From the NCBI RefSeq assembly GCF_937876455.1, contig NZ_CALFIG010000279.1, forward strand, positions 1-10,012: a stretch of 10,012 bases of DNA, in the 5' to 3' direction. The notes under the pieces were generated by a model. That model worked only from the letters and a program-made list of their open reading frames with translations, was not told the origin of the DNA and ran no database searches. The translations under genes and the position numbers were made by a program. Below are positions 1 to 6,733 of the stretch, one piece after another (position 1 is the stretch's first letter; every line of letters begins with the position of its first letter). Source of the stretch: an uncultured Flavobacterium sp. (GTDB lineage Bacteria; Bacteroidota; Bacteroidia; Flavobacteriales; Flavobacteriaceae).

Positions 1-1320
1 GAAGAAGTTGTGTCCTACTTCATGAATAATTACACCTAACATGCCATATTTAACACGATCACTCACTTTTCCATTTTCATCCGGACGACCAAAATTCCAG
101 CAAATCATTGGGTATTCCATGCCTTGGTCTTCTGCAGAAACAGAAACCGCTTTTGGATAAGGATAATCAAAAGTATATTTAGAATAGGTTTTTAAGGTGT
201 GCGCTACCGCTTTAGTGGATAAATCTCCCCATAGTGGATTAGCTTCTTTTGGATAGATAGAAATTGCCATTGGTTTGTTATTGCCAATTTTAACAGCCAT
301 TGCATCTAAAATGAATTTTCTTGAAGTTGAAAAACCAAAATCACGTACGTTTTCAGCTTTAAATTTCCATGTTTTTTTTGCCGTTGCAAATCCTTTTTCG
401 CTAGCTTCTGCTTCTTGTTGTGTAACGATTACTACGGGTTTGTCAAAAGTGTTTTCAGCTAATTCCCATCTTTTTACTTGTTCAGCGGTAAAAACTTCAT
501 TTCTGTTTTGTAACACCCCTGTTCCTTCCATAATATGGTCTGCAGGAACCGTAACGTTTACTTCATAATCACCAAATGTTAAAGCAAATTCACTTCTTCC
601 CCAAAATTGCATGTTTTGCCAACCTTCTACGTCGCTATACACACACATTCTTGGATAAAATTGAGCCATTACATACAAACGGTTACCATCAGGAAATTGT
701 TCATATCCCGATCTTCCATTATTTGCAGAACCTTGATAATTAACAATGTTATACCACCATTTAATGGAGAAACTAATTTTTTCACCTTTTTTAAGTGCTT
801 TAGGCAAATCAATACGCATCATCGTTTGATTGATAACATACGTCATGTCGTTTCCTTTAGCATCTTTTACATAGTCAATATTGAAACCGCCTTCAAAAGG
901 TTTTTCCATGTATTTTGATGCAAAACTTGCTGAACTCGTATTCGGGAAAATGGACTGATTATCAATCAGTGGGGTTTGCGAATCAGGTTTTTCTATGTTT
1001 TGATCCAGTTGCACCCATAAATAGTCTAATGCGTCAGGTGCATTATTATAATAAGTAATGGTTTCTGAACCATAAAGACGTGCTAATTTATCATCTAATT
1101 CAAGATTGATTTTGTAGTCAGCTTTTTGTTGATAATAAGCAGGTCCTGGGGCTCCAGAAGCACTTCTGTACATATTTGGAGTCGCCATTTCGCTATACAT
1201 TTGACTAAACTTATTTTTGTCATAATGTCCGCCTTCTCTTTTAATTTCTTCTTTTTTAGTTTCTTGTGCTCCAGCAATAAGAGTTAAAAGCATGAAAATT
1301 AATGCAATAGATTTTTTCAT
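1..1320 (-). CDS. M1 family zinc metallopeptidase, partial (C-terminus beyond left edge)
   Basis: This is the first 440 codons of an exported aminopeptidase-type M1 metallopeptidase; the frame is still open at base 1. The start ATG (1320-1318) is followed by a signal peptide: Lys at 2-3, a hydrophobic core at about 4-16, then Ala-Gly-Ala-Gln at 16-19. The region up to about 300 reads like the M1 N-terminal beta domain. The catalytic domain shows GMEYPM (400-405), the local form of the substrate-binding GxMEN motif, and HEVGH (433-437), which supplies two zinc-ligand His and the catalytic Glu. The third zinc ligand, a Glu normally about 18-19 residues later, lies outside the window. In known M1 enzymes this site removes N-terminal residues from peptides. 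The gene starts 2 bp after the DUF6702 stop, so it is probably co-transcribed and perhaps translationally coupled. Family assignment is secure; substrate is unknown. Confidence 0.93.
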   Translation of the reverse strand, partial: MKKSIALIFMLLTLIAGAQETKKEEIKREGGHYDKNKFSQMYSEMATPNMYRSASGAPGPAYYQQKADYKINLELDDKLARLYGSETITYYNNAPDALDYLWVQLDQNIEKPDSQTPLIDNQSIFPNTSSASFASKYMEKPFEGGFNIDYVKDAKGNDMTYVINQTMMRIDLPKALKKGEKISFSIKWWYNIVNYQGSANNGRSGYEQFPDGNRLYVMAQFYPRMCVYSDVEGWQNMQFWGRSEFALTFGDYEVNVTVPADHIMEGTGVLQNRNEVFTAEQVKRWELAENTFDKPVVIVTQQEAEASEKGFATAKKTWKFKAENVRDFGFSTSRKFILDAMAVKIGNNKPMAISIYPKEANPLWGDLSTKAVAHTLKTYSKYTFDYPYPKAVSVSAEDQGMEYPMICWNFGRPDENGKVSDRVKYGMLGVIIHEVGHNFF

Positions 1321-1322
1321 AA

Positions 1323-1823
1323 TTAAAAGTTTATCTTTTGATAGTTGTTAGTATTAGTAAACAAAAGTGTTTTTTTGTTACCATTATTGTTCAAATGTAC
1401 TAAATTTTGTTGTTCGCTAAAAATATCTGTTAAAATTGTATTAGTAAGTTCGAGTGTCTTAATTTTTTCTGAAAAGGGGATTTTTAAATAACAAATGATG
1501 ATATTATCTTCTTGTTCCTTTGTTAGTAATATTAAGGACTGATTTTTATTGTTGATTTTTATCAAAAATCGTTCTTTGATATACGCTTCAATGTGTTTAT
1601 TTGCATCAGGAATTTCGTCTTTTGTAGTGATGTAAAAATGTTTATTATGCTTTTTTTGCAATGCTTTTTCTAAGTCATCAATAAATAACCGCGCTGTAAT
1701 TTGAACACTCTTTTTTTCTTTAAAATAATCTATTTGAAAAACACCCACATAAAATTTGTGTACTGAAAATCCACAAATCAATACTAAAACTATTGGTATT
1801 ATGAGCAATTTTAATTTATTCAT
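1323..1823 (-). CDS. DUF6702 family protein, single N-terminal hydrophobic segment
   Basis: This small protein of unknown function has 166 residues from the chosen start. I recognise it as DUF6702, a Bacteroidota family, by HKFYVGVFQI (22-31), an RLFIDDLE segment (45-52) and a conserved tail containing LTDIFSEQQNLVH (131-143). Residues 4-19 form one hydrophobic stretch, either a signal peptide or a membrane anchor; there is no lipobox, because the residue before Cys17 is Ile. I prefer the ATG at 1823 because MNKLKLL is a typical export leader and the ATG sits in ATGAATAA, overlapping the upstream stop by 8 bp. The ATG codons at 1844 and 1838 would add only a polar extension inside the upstream gene. 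The gene lies between the regulatory-domain protein and the M1 peptidase, so it probably acts with them in the envelope. No enzyme motif is visible. Confidence 0.85.
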   Translation of the reverse strand: MNKLKLLIIPIVLVLICGFSVHKFYVGVFQIDYFKEKKSVQITARLFIDDLEKALQKKHNKHFYITTKDEIPDANKHIEAYIKERFLIKINNKNQSLILLTKEQEDNIIICYLKIPFSEKIKTLELTNTILTDIFSEQQNLVHLNNNGNKKTLLFTNTNNYQKINF

Positions 1824-2604
1824 TTTTTTTAGGTTCATCTGCATTTTTCATTTCTTCGTTCGTTTTTATTTCAGGTTCTTTGAGTTTTAAATATTCAGTG
1901 GCTAATTCACTTAGTCTAAAAGCTACTTTTGTTTTGTTCTTAATTTTTACGGCTTCCACTAATTCTTTATCTTCAACAATGTAAAAAACAAAACCATCGG
2001 TGTATTCTGCGGGGATTTTTAATATTCCAATTAAATAGTCTTTTTCAAAAGTAGTATTTATTTTGGTTTGTAAAAACTCTTTTCGTTCTATTTCTAATTC
2101 TTTTTTCAACTGTGCTGTTCGTCCTGTAATCCAATTTATTAATGGATCAACACCTACCGCTAATCCTTGATTGAAAATATTTCCTACATCGCCAGCGGTT
2201 TTTAAACGTCGTTCTGCGGGGGTGTATTTTTTTTGACCCTTACGAACTAATCCTAATGATTCTGCAGAAATATCTGAATTAGTAATCATAATTTCTTTAA
2301 TGTGCTTGGTATGAATGGCTAGTTTAATAAAAAGTAAGTCGTTTTTAAAATCCTTTGCGCTTACGATATGCTTTTTAGCTTCTAAGTGTATGGCGCTAAA
2401 CATTAGGGTGTCTTTTGCTTTTGCTTTTATAGAAAAATAACCCCCATTTGATGAAATAGTGTTACTTTTGTTTGATAAATTTACAATAGTAATTCCATCT
2501 GTATCGTTGGTTTCAACGATGATTTTTCCTTTTATAATGGAATCGTTCTGACTCCAACTCGTAGTACAGAAAAAGAAGATGGTAAATAATGTAAATAATC
2601 TCAA
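1816..2604 (-). CDS. Exported carboxypeptidase-like regulatory-domain protein, TTG start
   Basis: This is a 262-residue exported protein of unknown function. Residues 1-19 form a signal peptide (Arg2, aromatic core 3-12, Trp-Ser-Gln at 17-19). Residues about 22-107 resemble the carboxypeptidase regulatory-like beta-sandwich: a GKIIV strand, a central SNGGYFSI turn at 52-59, then DTLMFS. This module is often found at the N-terminus of Bacteroidota TonB-linked proteins, but no plug or barrel follows here. The second half carries YTPAERRLKTAGD (127-139), DPLINWITGRTAQLKK (153-168) and a basic/acidic helix. The tail (244-262) is Lys/Glu-rich and probably disordered. The start codon is TTG (2604-2602): no ATG lies in frame between the upstream stop (2646-2644) and residue 68, and only this start gives a complete signal peptide. 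It is the first gene of the cluster and overlaps DUF6702 by 8 bp. Confidence 0.8.
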   Translation of the reverse strand: MRLFTLFTIFFFCTTSWSQNDSIIKGKIIVETNDTDGITIVNLSNKSNTISSNGGYFSIKAKAKDTLMFSAIHLEAKKHIVSAKDFKNDLLFIKLAIHTKHIKEIMITNSDISAESLGLVRKGQKKYTPAERRLKTAGDVGNIFNQGLAVGVDPLINWITGRTAQLKKELEIERKEFLQTKINTTFEKDYLIGILKIPAEYTDGFVFYIVEDKELVEAVKIKNKTKVAFRLSELATEYLKLKEPEIKTNEEMKNADEPKKNE

Positions 2605-2618
2605 TGTATAATTTTTTG

Positions 2619-2647
2619 TAAAAATAAAATAACTGCATTGATTTCAA
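2619..2647 (-). promoter_or_regulatory. Weak promoter candidate for the regulatory-domain/DUF6702/M1 cluster
   Basis: Read on the minus strand, TTG (2647-2645) is followed after 18 nt by TATTTTTA (2626-2619), seven of eight matches to the Bacteroidota -7 consensus TAnnTTTG. Spacing is within the usual 17-23 nt. Against it, the start codon is at 2604, leaving a leader of only about 10 nt. A promoter further inside the pepE leader is possible. Confidence 0.27.
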
Positions 2648-2687
2648 TAATAAAATTTTGTTAAGAATATTACTGAGTAAACAAATT

Positions 2688-3395
2688 ATGAAGAAAATTA
2701 TCATTGCTAGTACTTCAACACTCTATAATGGAGACTATTTAGATTACTTGTTGCCTGAACTTCGAATACATTTTAAGGAAGTTAAAGAACTTATTTTTAT
2801 TCCCTTTGCAAGGCCTGGTGGAATTTCTTATGACGAATATACTGCTAAAGTGAGTAGTTTTTTTGCTAATTTTAACATTCAAGTAAAGGGAATTCATGAA
2901 TTTGAAAACCCCAAGCAAGCAATTGCAAATGCACAAGCAATATTTACTGGAGGCGGCAATACATTTGTTTTGGTTGATATGCTTTATGAATATGACTTGT
3001 TTGAAAGTATTGCGGAATCAGTGAGCAAAGGTGTACCTTATTTAGGGACAAGTGCGGGTAGTAATATTTGTGGCTTAACCATGGGGACAACAAACGACAT
3101 GCCTATTGTATGTCCTCCAAGTTTTAAAACATTAGGGCTTGTTTCATTTAATATTAATCCACATTATTTAGACCCTATTGAGGGCTCAACGCATATGGGC
3201 GAAACCCGTGAAACTCGCATAAATGAATTTCATTGCTATAATCCGCAAGCTGTATTAGGATTACGAGAAGGGAGTTGGCTCGAGGTTATTGGAGATACAA
3301 TCACTTTAAAAGGAAATCTTACAGCCAGATTGTTTCAGCAAGGAAAAGAACCAATTGAACTAGAATCTGGTACTGATTTGAGTAATTTAAAATAA
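2688..3395 (+). CDS. pepE: Peptidase E (alpha-aspartyl dipeptidase), family S51
   Basis: This is a cytoplasmic serine dipeptidase that cleaves dipeptides with N-terminal aspartate (family knowledge: MEROPS S51). From the ATG at 2688 it is 235 residues, close to the 229 of E. coli PepE. Visible landmarks are FIPFA (37-41), the GGGNTF loop (88-93) and the nucleophile motif GTSAGSN with Ser122. TTNDMPIV follows with Asp137, then INPHY with His159. These match the Ser120/Asp135/His157 triad of Salmonella PepE with a constant offset of two, so the active site looks intact. GETRETRI (171-178) is also conserved. An in-frame ATG at 2658 would add ten residues not expected for the family; MKKIIIAS at 2688 is the natural first beta strand. 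There is no signal peptide. The gene is divergent from the peptidase cluster and ends 4 bp before a strong terminator. Confidence 0.95.
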   Translation: MKKIIIASTSTLYNGDYLDYLLPELRIHFKEVKELIFIPFARPGGISYDEYTAKVSSFFANFNIQVKGIHEFENPKQAIANAQAIFTGGGNTFVLVDMLYEYDLFESIAESVSKGVPYLGTSAGSNICGLTMGTTNDMPIVCPPSFKTLGLVSFNINPHYLDPIEGSTHMGETRETRINEFHCYNPQAVLGLREGSWLEVIGDTITLKGNLTARLFQQGKEPIELESGTDLSNLK

Positions 3396-3421
3396 AAAAG
3401 CCTCAATATTGAGGCTTTTTT
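3396..3421. terminator. Bidirectional rho-independent terminator shared by pepE and tRNA-Gly
   Basis: A perfect inverted repeat, GCCTCAA-TA-TTGAGGC (3400-3415), has T6 on its right (3416-3421) and A6 on its left (3394-3399, entering the pepE stop codon). It therefore ends in a U-run in both directions. It terminates pepE on the plus strand and, 1 bp beyond the tRNA 3' CCA, the tRNA-Gly transcript on the minus strand. Confidence 0.88.
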
Positions 3422-3422
3422 A

Positions 3423-3498
3423 TGGAGCGGAAGACGAGGGTCGAACTCGCGACATTCAGCTTGGAAGGCTGACGCTCTACCAACTGAGCTACTTCCGC
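3423..3498 (-). tRNA. tRNA-Gly (anticodon UCC), CCA encoded
   Basis: The minus strand folds as a standard 76-nt tRNA. The acceptor stem is GCGGAAG/CTTCCGC with discriminator T and a genome-encoded CCA (3425-3423). The D arm contains AGCTCAGTTGGTAGAGC. The anticodon stem TCAGC/GCTGA encloses the loop CTTCCAA, giving anticodon TCC (UCC, which reads GGN glycine codons, chiefly GGA and GGG). The T arm contains GTTCGA. All stems pair. No intron is present, and no duplicated 3' end that would mark an integration site is visible nearby. Confidence 0.97.
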
Positions 3499-3517
3499 AT
3501 TCTTTTATTTGTGGGTG

Positions 3518-3550
3518 CAAATATAAGCCCAAATTTGTTTCATTTGCAAA
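3518..3550 (-). promoter_or_regulatory. Promoter of tRNA-Gly, Bacteroidota type
   Basis: On the minus strand, TTTG (3550-3547) is followed after 21 nt by TATATTTG (3525-3518), an exact match to the -7 consensus TAnnTTTG recognised by the primary sigma factor of this phylum. Spacing is within the usual 17-23 nt. Transcription would begin about 14 nt before the mature tRNA 5' end, consistent with a short trimmed leader. Confidence 0.62.
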
Positions 3551-3628
3551 TATTTTTTAATAAAATTTTTATGTAACTTTATTTTTTTAAAATAGCCTCG
3601 TGTAAAAACGTAGTAATTAAACAATTAA

Positions 3629-4069
3629 ATGAATTTACAAGTAAAAAAAATCCCTTTCAATAAAACTTTTGCCGTACGGCATCCTGTATTGAGAGCAGGT
3701 AAGCCTGTAGAAACGTGTTATTTTGAAGGAGATGAATTGCCTACAACAACTCATTTTGGACTTTTTTTAGAAGAAAAATTACTTGGCGTATTATCAGTTT
3801 TTAAAAATGAATGTCCAATCTTAGAAAGTAAAAATGCTTATCAATATAGAGGAATGGCTATTTTAGCACCTTATCAAAATAAAAAGTATGGTGTACTTTT
3901 GCTTGATGCAGCAAATACTTGGGTAGCGGAAGAGCAAGGTGATTTAATTTGGTTTAATGCTCGAGAAAAAGCGATTGGTTTTTATGAACGAAACGGATTT
4001 GAGAAGCGAGGAAGCGCTTTTGAAATACCTGGCATAGGAGTTCATTTTTTGTTATATAAGCATCTTTAA
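3629..4069 (+). CDS. GNAT family N-acetyltransferase
   Basis: This 146-residue cytoplasmic protein has the GNAT fold, which transfers an acetyl group from acetyl-CoA to an amine. The opening segment VRHPVLRAGKPVETCYFEGD (16-35) is typical of a Bacteroidota subgroup. A central strand (GLFLEEKLLGVLSV) and RGMAIL lead into motif A at 83-89 (QNKKYGV), where the CoA pyrophosphate is usually held by Q/R-x-x-G-x-G/A. Here the first glycine is Lys and only the second, Gly88, remains. The C-terminal AIGFYERNGFEKRG (115-128) is a clear GNAT motif B. Small size and no extra domain give no hint of the substrate. The gene stands alone: a tRNA on the other strand lies upstream, and the next gene starts 146 bp downstream. 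The start is the first ATG in the frame and its leader is A-rich. Confidence 0.85.
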   Translation: MNLQVKKIPFNKTFAVRHPVLRAGKPVETCYFEGDELPTTTHFGLFLEEKLLGVLSVFKNECPILESKNAYQYRGMAILAPYQNKKYGVLLLDAANTWVAEEQGDLIWFNAREKAIGFYERNGFEKRGSAFEIPGIGVHFLLYKHL

Positions 4070-4215
4070 TTATAAAAATCACCCACATAAAGATGTGTAA
4101 AATGTGTATTTTTCAAATAATAAGATCTTTTTTTCTTAGTCATTTCATTTTTTTTTAATTTTTTTGCAAGTTGAAAAGATTGACCTAAAAAAATCAATCA
4201 AATCGTAATTCCCCA

Positions 4216-6651
4216 ATGACTAAAAAAAATATTTTACAACTGATTTTATTTTTTGTAACAACTTCGCTTGTTGCACAGGAAGGTCAAATAGCATTTGAAA
4301 AGAAAAAAATCAGTGCTTCTAGAGTAAATACGATACTTAAAATAGATGGTGTTTTAGATGAGATAGAATGGAAAAATGTAGCTATTGCAAAAGATTTTTT
4401 TGGTTTTGAGCCAGAAAATGGTAAGCCTGAACCCGATACACTTCGTACCGAAATTAAAATCCTTTATGATGATAATGCATTGTATATAGGGGCTATATTG
4501 TATGATAATCACCCAGATAAAATTCTTAAAGAAATTACAGAGCGCGATAATTTTGGTACATCAGATTTGTTTGGAGTATTCATTAATGGTTTTAATGACG
4601 GTCAACAAGAATATAGTTTTTTTGTAAATGCTGCAAATGGTCAGGCTGATTGTATCCGAACAGCACAAGAGGGAGAGGATTTTTCATGGGATGCTATTTG
4701 GCATAGTCAAGCAAAAATTACAGAGAAGGGTTGGGTAGTTGAGTTAAAAATTCCGTACGCGGCTATTCGATTTTCAAAAGTGGAGGATCAGATTTGGGGG
4801 ATTAATTTCTTTAGAGAAGTAAGACGATTGCGTTACAAATACACGTGGAATAAAGTAAATAATAGAGTTGGTACTTTTACACAACAAGCTGGTTTGCTAG
4901 ATGGGATTAAAAACATTAAAACCCCTACAAGGCTATTTTTAATACCTTATTCTTCTTTTTATTTGAACAGTCCTTCACAGGAAAAAGCAGAAGGAACGCT
5001 TAAAGTAGGACTCGATTTGAAATATGGATTAACGGATGCATTTACTTTAGATGCTGTTTTAGTGCCTGATTTTGGTCAGACAAAATTTGATAATCAAATA
5101 TTAAATCTTGGCCCTTTTGAACAAGTATTTAATGAAAATAGACCCTTTTTTACAGAAGGGACAGATTTATTTAGTAAAGGAAATTTGTTTTATTCTAGAC
5201 GAATTGGAGGGGCGCCAAGTAAACAGCCCGAAGTAATATCTTTTGAAGAAGAAGTTGTGGATATGCCTAAAAATGTCCAACTTGTAAATGCCTTAAAAAT
5301 TTCTGGACGCACTAAAAAAGGCTTAGGTATAGGTGTATTAAATGCAGTAACAGATAAAACAGAAGCTACTATTCAAAATTTATATACAGGTGACTATAGA
5401 AAAGAAGTTGTAGAGCCATTAGCAAATTATAATATTACGGTTTTTGATCAACGCTTCAATCAAAATTCTTCGGTTTCATTTATAAATACTAACGTAACAA
5501 GAAGTGGTTCTTTTAGAGATGCAAATGTTTCGGCTTTAGCCTTCAATTTGAATACTAAAAAGAATACATACAATGCTACAGGAGCATTAAAATATAGTTT
5601 TGTTAGTGATTTACTAGATTTGCCTTCTAAAAAAGGGAAAGTTGCAGAATTATATCTTTCAGAAACAACAGGTAAGTTTAGATATTCTATAGGAGGTAAT
5701 TATGTTTCTAAAGATTTTGACAACAATGATTTAGGAATTAATTTTCAAACGAATTATTACGCATTAAACGGAAATATAAATTATCGAATATTAAAAGCAA
5801 CTGATAAATTGAATGCTTTTAGAGTAAATTTAGGTTGGTTTTCACAGTTTCATAATGAGTCTAATTATCTACAAGAACAATATGTAAATTTTAATCTAAA
5901 TATTACAGATAAAAAAAATTATTCTTACGGCTTTAATGTTGTGGCTCGATTATTTGAAGTTCATGATTATTATGACCCAAGGATTGAAGGACGATACACA
6001 AATTTTCCAAAATACTATAATTGGTCAGCATATGTATCAACAAATTATAATAATAAATTTGCTATTGATGTAAATCCTTGGATTGGTTTTGCGGAATCTA
6101 AAGGCTGGTGGTTTGTAGGGTATAATTTTAGTCCAAGATACCGCTTTAATGATCGATTTATGTTAGTTTTTAGAAATTCTTTAAGTTTAGAATATAATGA
6201 TTTGGGATGGATTGATTATCATGTATATGATGCTGTTTATGCAAGGAGAAATAAAAAAACAATAGAAATAGGTGTAGAGGGTAAATATTCAATTTCCTCT
6301 ACAATGAACTTTAGATTAAATGCAAGACACTATTGGTCTTACGCAGAAAACACATCTACTCATTTACTCCAAGAAGATGGCTCTACCATACCTTTCGAAT
6401 ATTTATCTAATAAAAATTCGAACCTTAACTTATGGAATTTAGATTTGTCTTACAGCTGGTGGTTTGCTCCTGGAAGTCAAATGACTGTTTTGTATAGAAA
6501 TAGCTCTTCAAAATTTAAAAGAGAAATAGACGATAATTTATTTAGAGTTTTTATGGATGTAATGAATAAAGACATGCTAAATCACACCTTTTCAATTAGT
6601 ATAAGATATTTTATTGATTACAACCAAGCAAAGCATATTTTCAAAAAATAA
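4216..6651 (+). CDS. DUF5916 domain protein with CBM9-like N-terminus, predicted outer-membrane protein
   Basis: This exported protein has 811 residues. A signal peptide covers 1-21 (Lys3-4, hydrophobic 6-18, Val-Ala-Gln end). Residues about 36-235 form a carbohydrate-binding-module-9-like sandwich: ILKIDGVLDEIEWKN at the start, YDDNALYIGAILYD in the middle, and a GWVVELKIPYAAIRF strand. The remainder matches DUF5916, including FDNQILNLGPFEQVFNENRP and FFTEGTDLFS at about 290-320 and a SRRIGG turn. From about 380 to the end, short alternating aromatic strands separated by Asn/Lys/Asp-rich turns fit a beta barrel, and the last strand (SISIRYFIDY) is followed by a short Lys-rich tail. Binding of a sugar or glycoconjugate is inferred only from CBM9 resemblance; no catalytic residues are recognisable. 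It is not part of a SusCD-type locus here and appears to be a single-gene unit. Family call is good, function unknown. Confidence 0.87.
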   Translation: MTKKNILQLILFFVTTSLVAQEGQIAFEKKKISASRVNTILKIDGVLDEIEWKNVAIAKDFFGFEPENGKPEPDTLRTEIKILYDDNALYIGAILYDNHPDKILKEITERDNFGTSDLFGVFINGFNDGQQEYSFFVNAANGQADCIRTAQEGEDFSWDAIWHSQAKITEKGWVVELKIPYAAIRFSKVEDQIWGINFFREVRRLRYKYTWNKVNNRVGTFTQQAGLLDGIKNIKTPTRLFLIPYSSFYLNSPSQEKAEGTLKVGLDLKYGLTDAFTLDAVLVPDFGQTKFDNQILNLGPFEQVFNENRPFFTEGTDLFSKGNLFYSRRIGGAPSKQPEVISFEEEVVDMPKNVQLVNALKISGRTKKGLGIGVLNAVTDKTEATIQNLYTGDYRKEVVEPLANYNITVFDQRFNQNSSVSFINTNVTRSGSFRDANVSALAFNLNTKKNTYNATGALKYSFVSDLLDLPSKKGKVAELYLSETTGKFRYSIGGNYVSKDFDNNDLGINFQTNYYALNGNINYRILKATDKLNAFRVNLGWFSQFHNESNYLQEQYVNFNLNITDKKNYSYGFNVVARLFEVHDYYDPRIEGRYTNFPKYYNWSAYVSTNYNNKFAIDVNPWIGFAESKGWWFVGYNFSPRYRFNDRFMLVFRNSLSLEYNDLGWIDYHVYDAVYARRNKKTIEIGVEGKYSISSTMNFRLNARHYWSYAENTSTHLLQEDGSTIPFEYLSNKNSNLNLWNLDLSYSWWFAPGSQMTVLYRNSSSKFKREIDDNLFRVFMDVMNKDMLNHTFSISIRYFIDYNQAKHIFKK

Positions 6652-6690
6652 TTCTTTATGAAATCCTTTTCGTTAATAAGATTTTAGTAC

Positions 6691-6716
6691 TTGCATCTAA
6701 AAATTCCGTAATTTCG
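6691..6716 (+). promoter_or_regulatory. Possible promoter of gpmI
   Basis: TTG (6691-6693) is followed by TAATTTCG (6709-6716), seven of eight matches to TAnnTTTG, 18 bp before the gpmI ATG. The spacer is 15 nt, shorter than the usual 17-23, so the -33 assignment is doubtful while the -7 box is plausible. No terminator separates it from the DUF5916 gene, so read-through from upstream is also possible. Confidence 0.38.
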
Positions 6717-6733
6717 TTACAAATTAAATTCAG

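Noticed and set aside
275..918. Two plus-strand frames of about 100 codons
   Set aside because: They lie opposite the M1 peptidase, whose minus-strand translation is continuous and carries the family motifs.
3423..3498. tRNA-Gly as an integration site for a mobile element
   Set aside because: No integrase, no duplicated tRNA 3' end and no change in gene content is visible on either side.
3335..3532. A minus-strand frame across the tRNA and pepE end
   Set aside because: It is a translation through tRNA-Gly and the terminator, a common false gene call over tRNAs.
3574..3581. TAACTTTA as a -7 box for the GNAT gene
   Set aside because: The last base is wrong and the nearest TTG is 27 nt upstream, outside the usual spacing.
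4084..4097. Small hairpin CACAT-AAAG-ATGTG after the GNAT gene
   Set aside because: The 5-bp A/T-rich stem is not followed by a T-run, so it is too weak to call a terminator.
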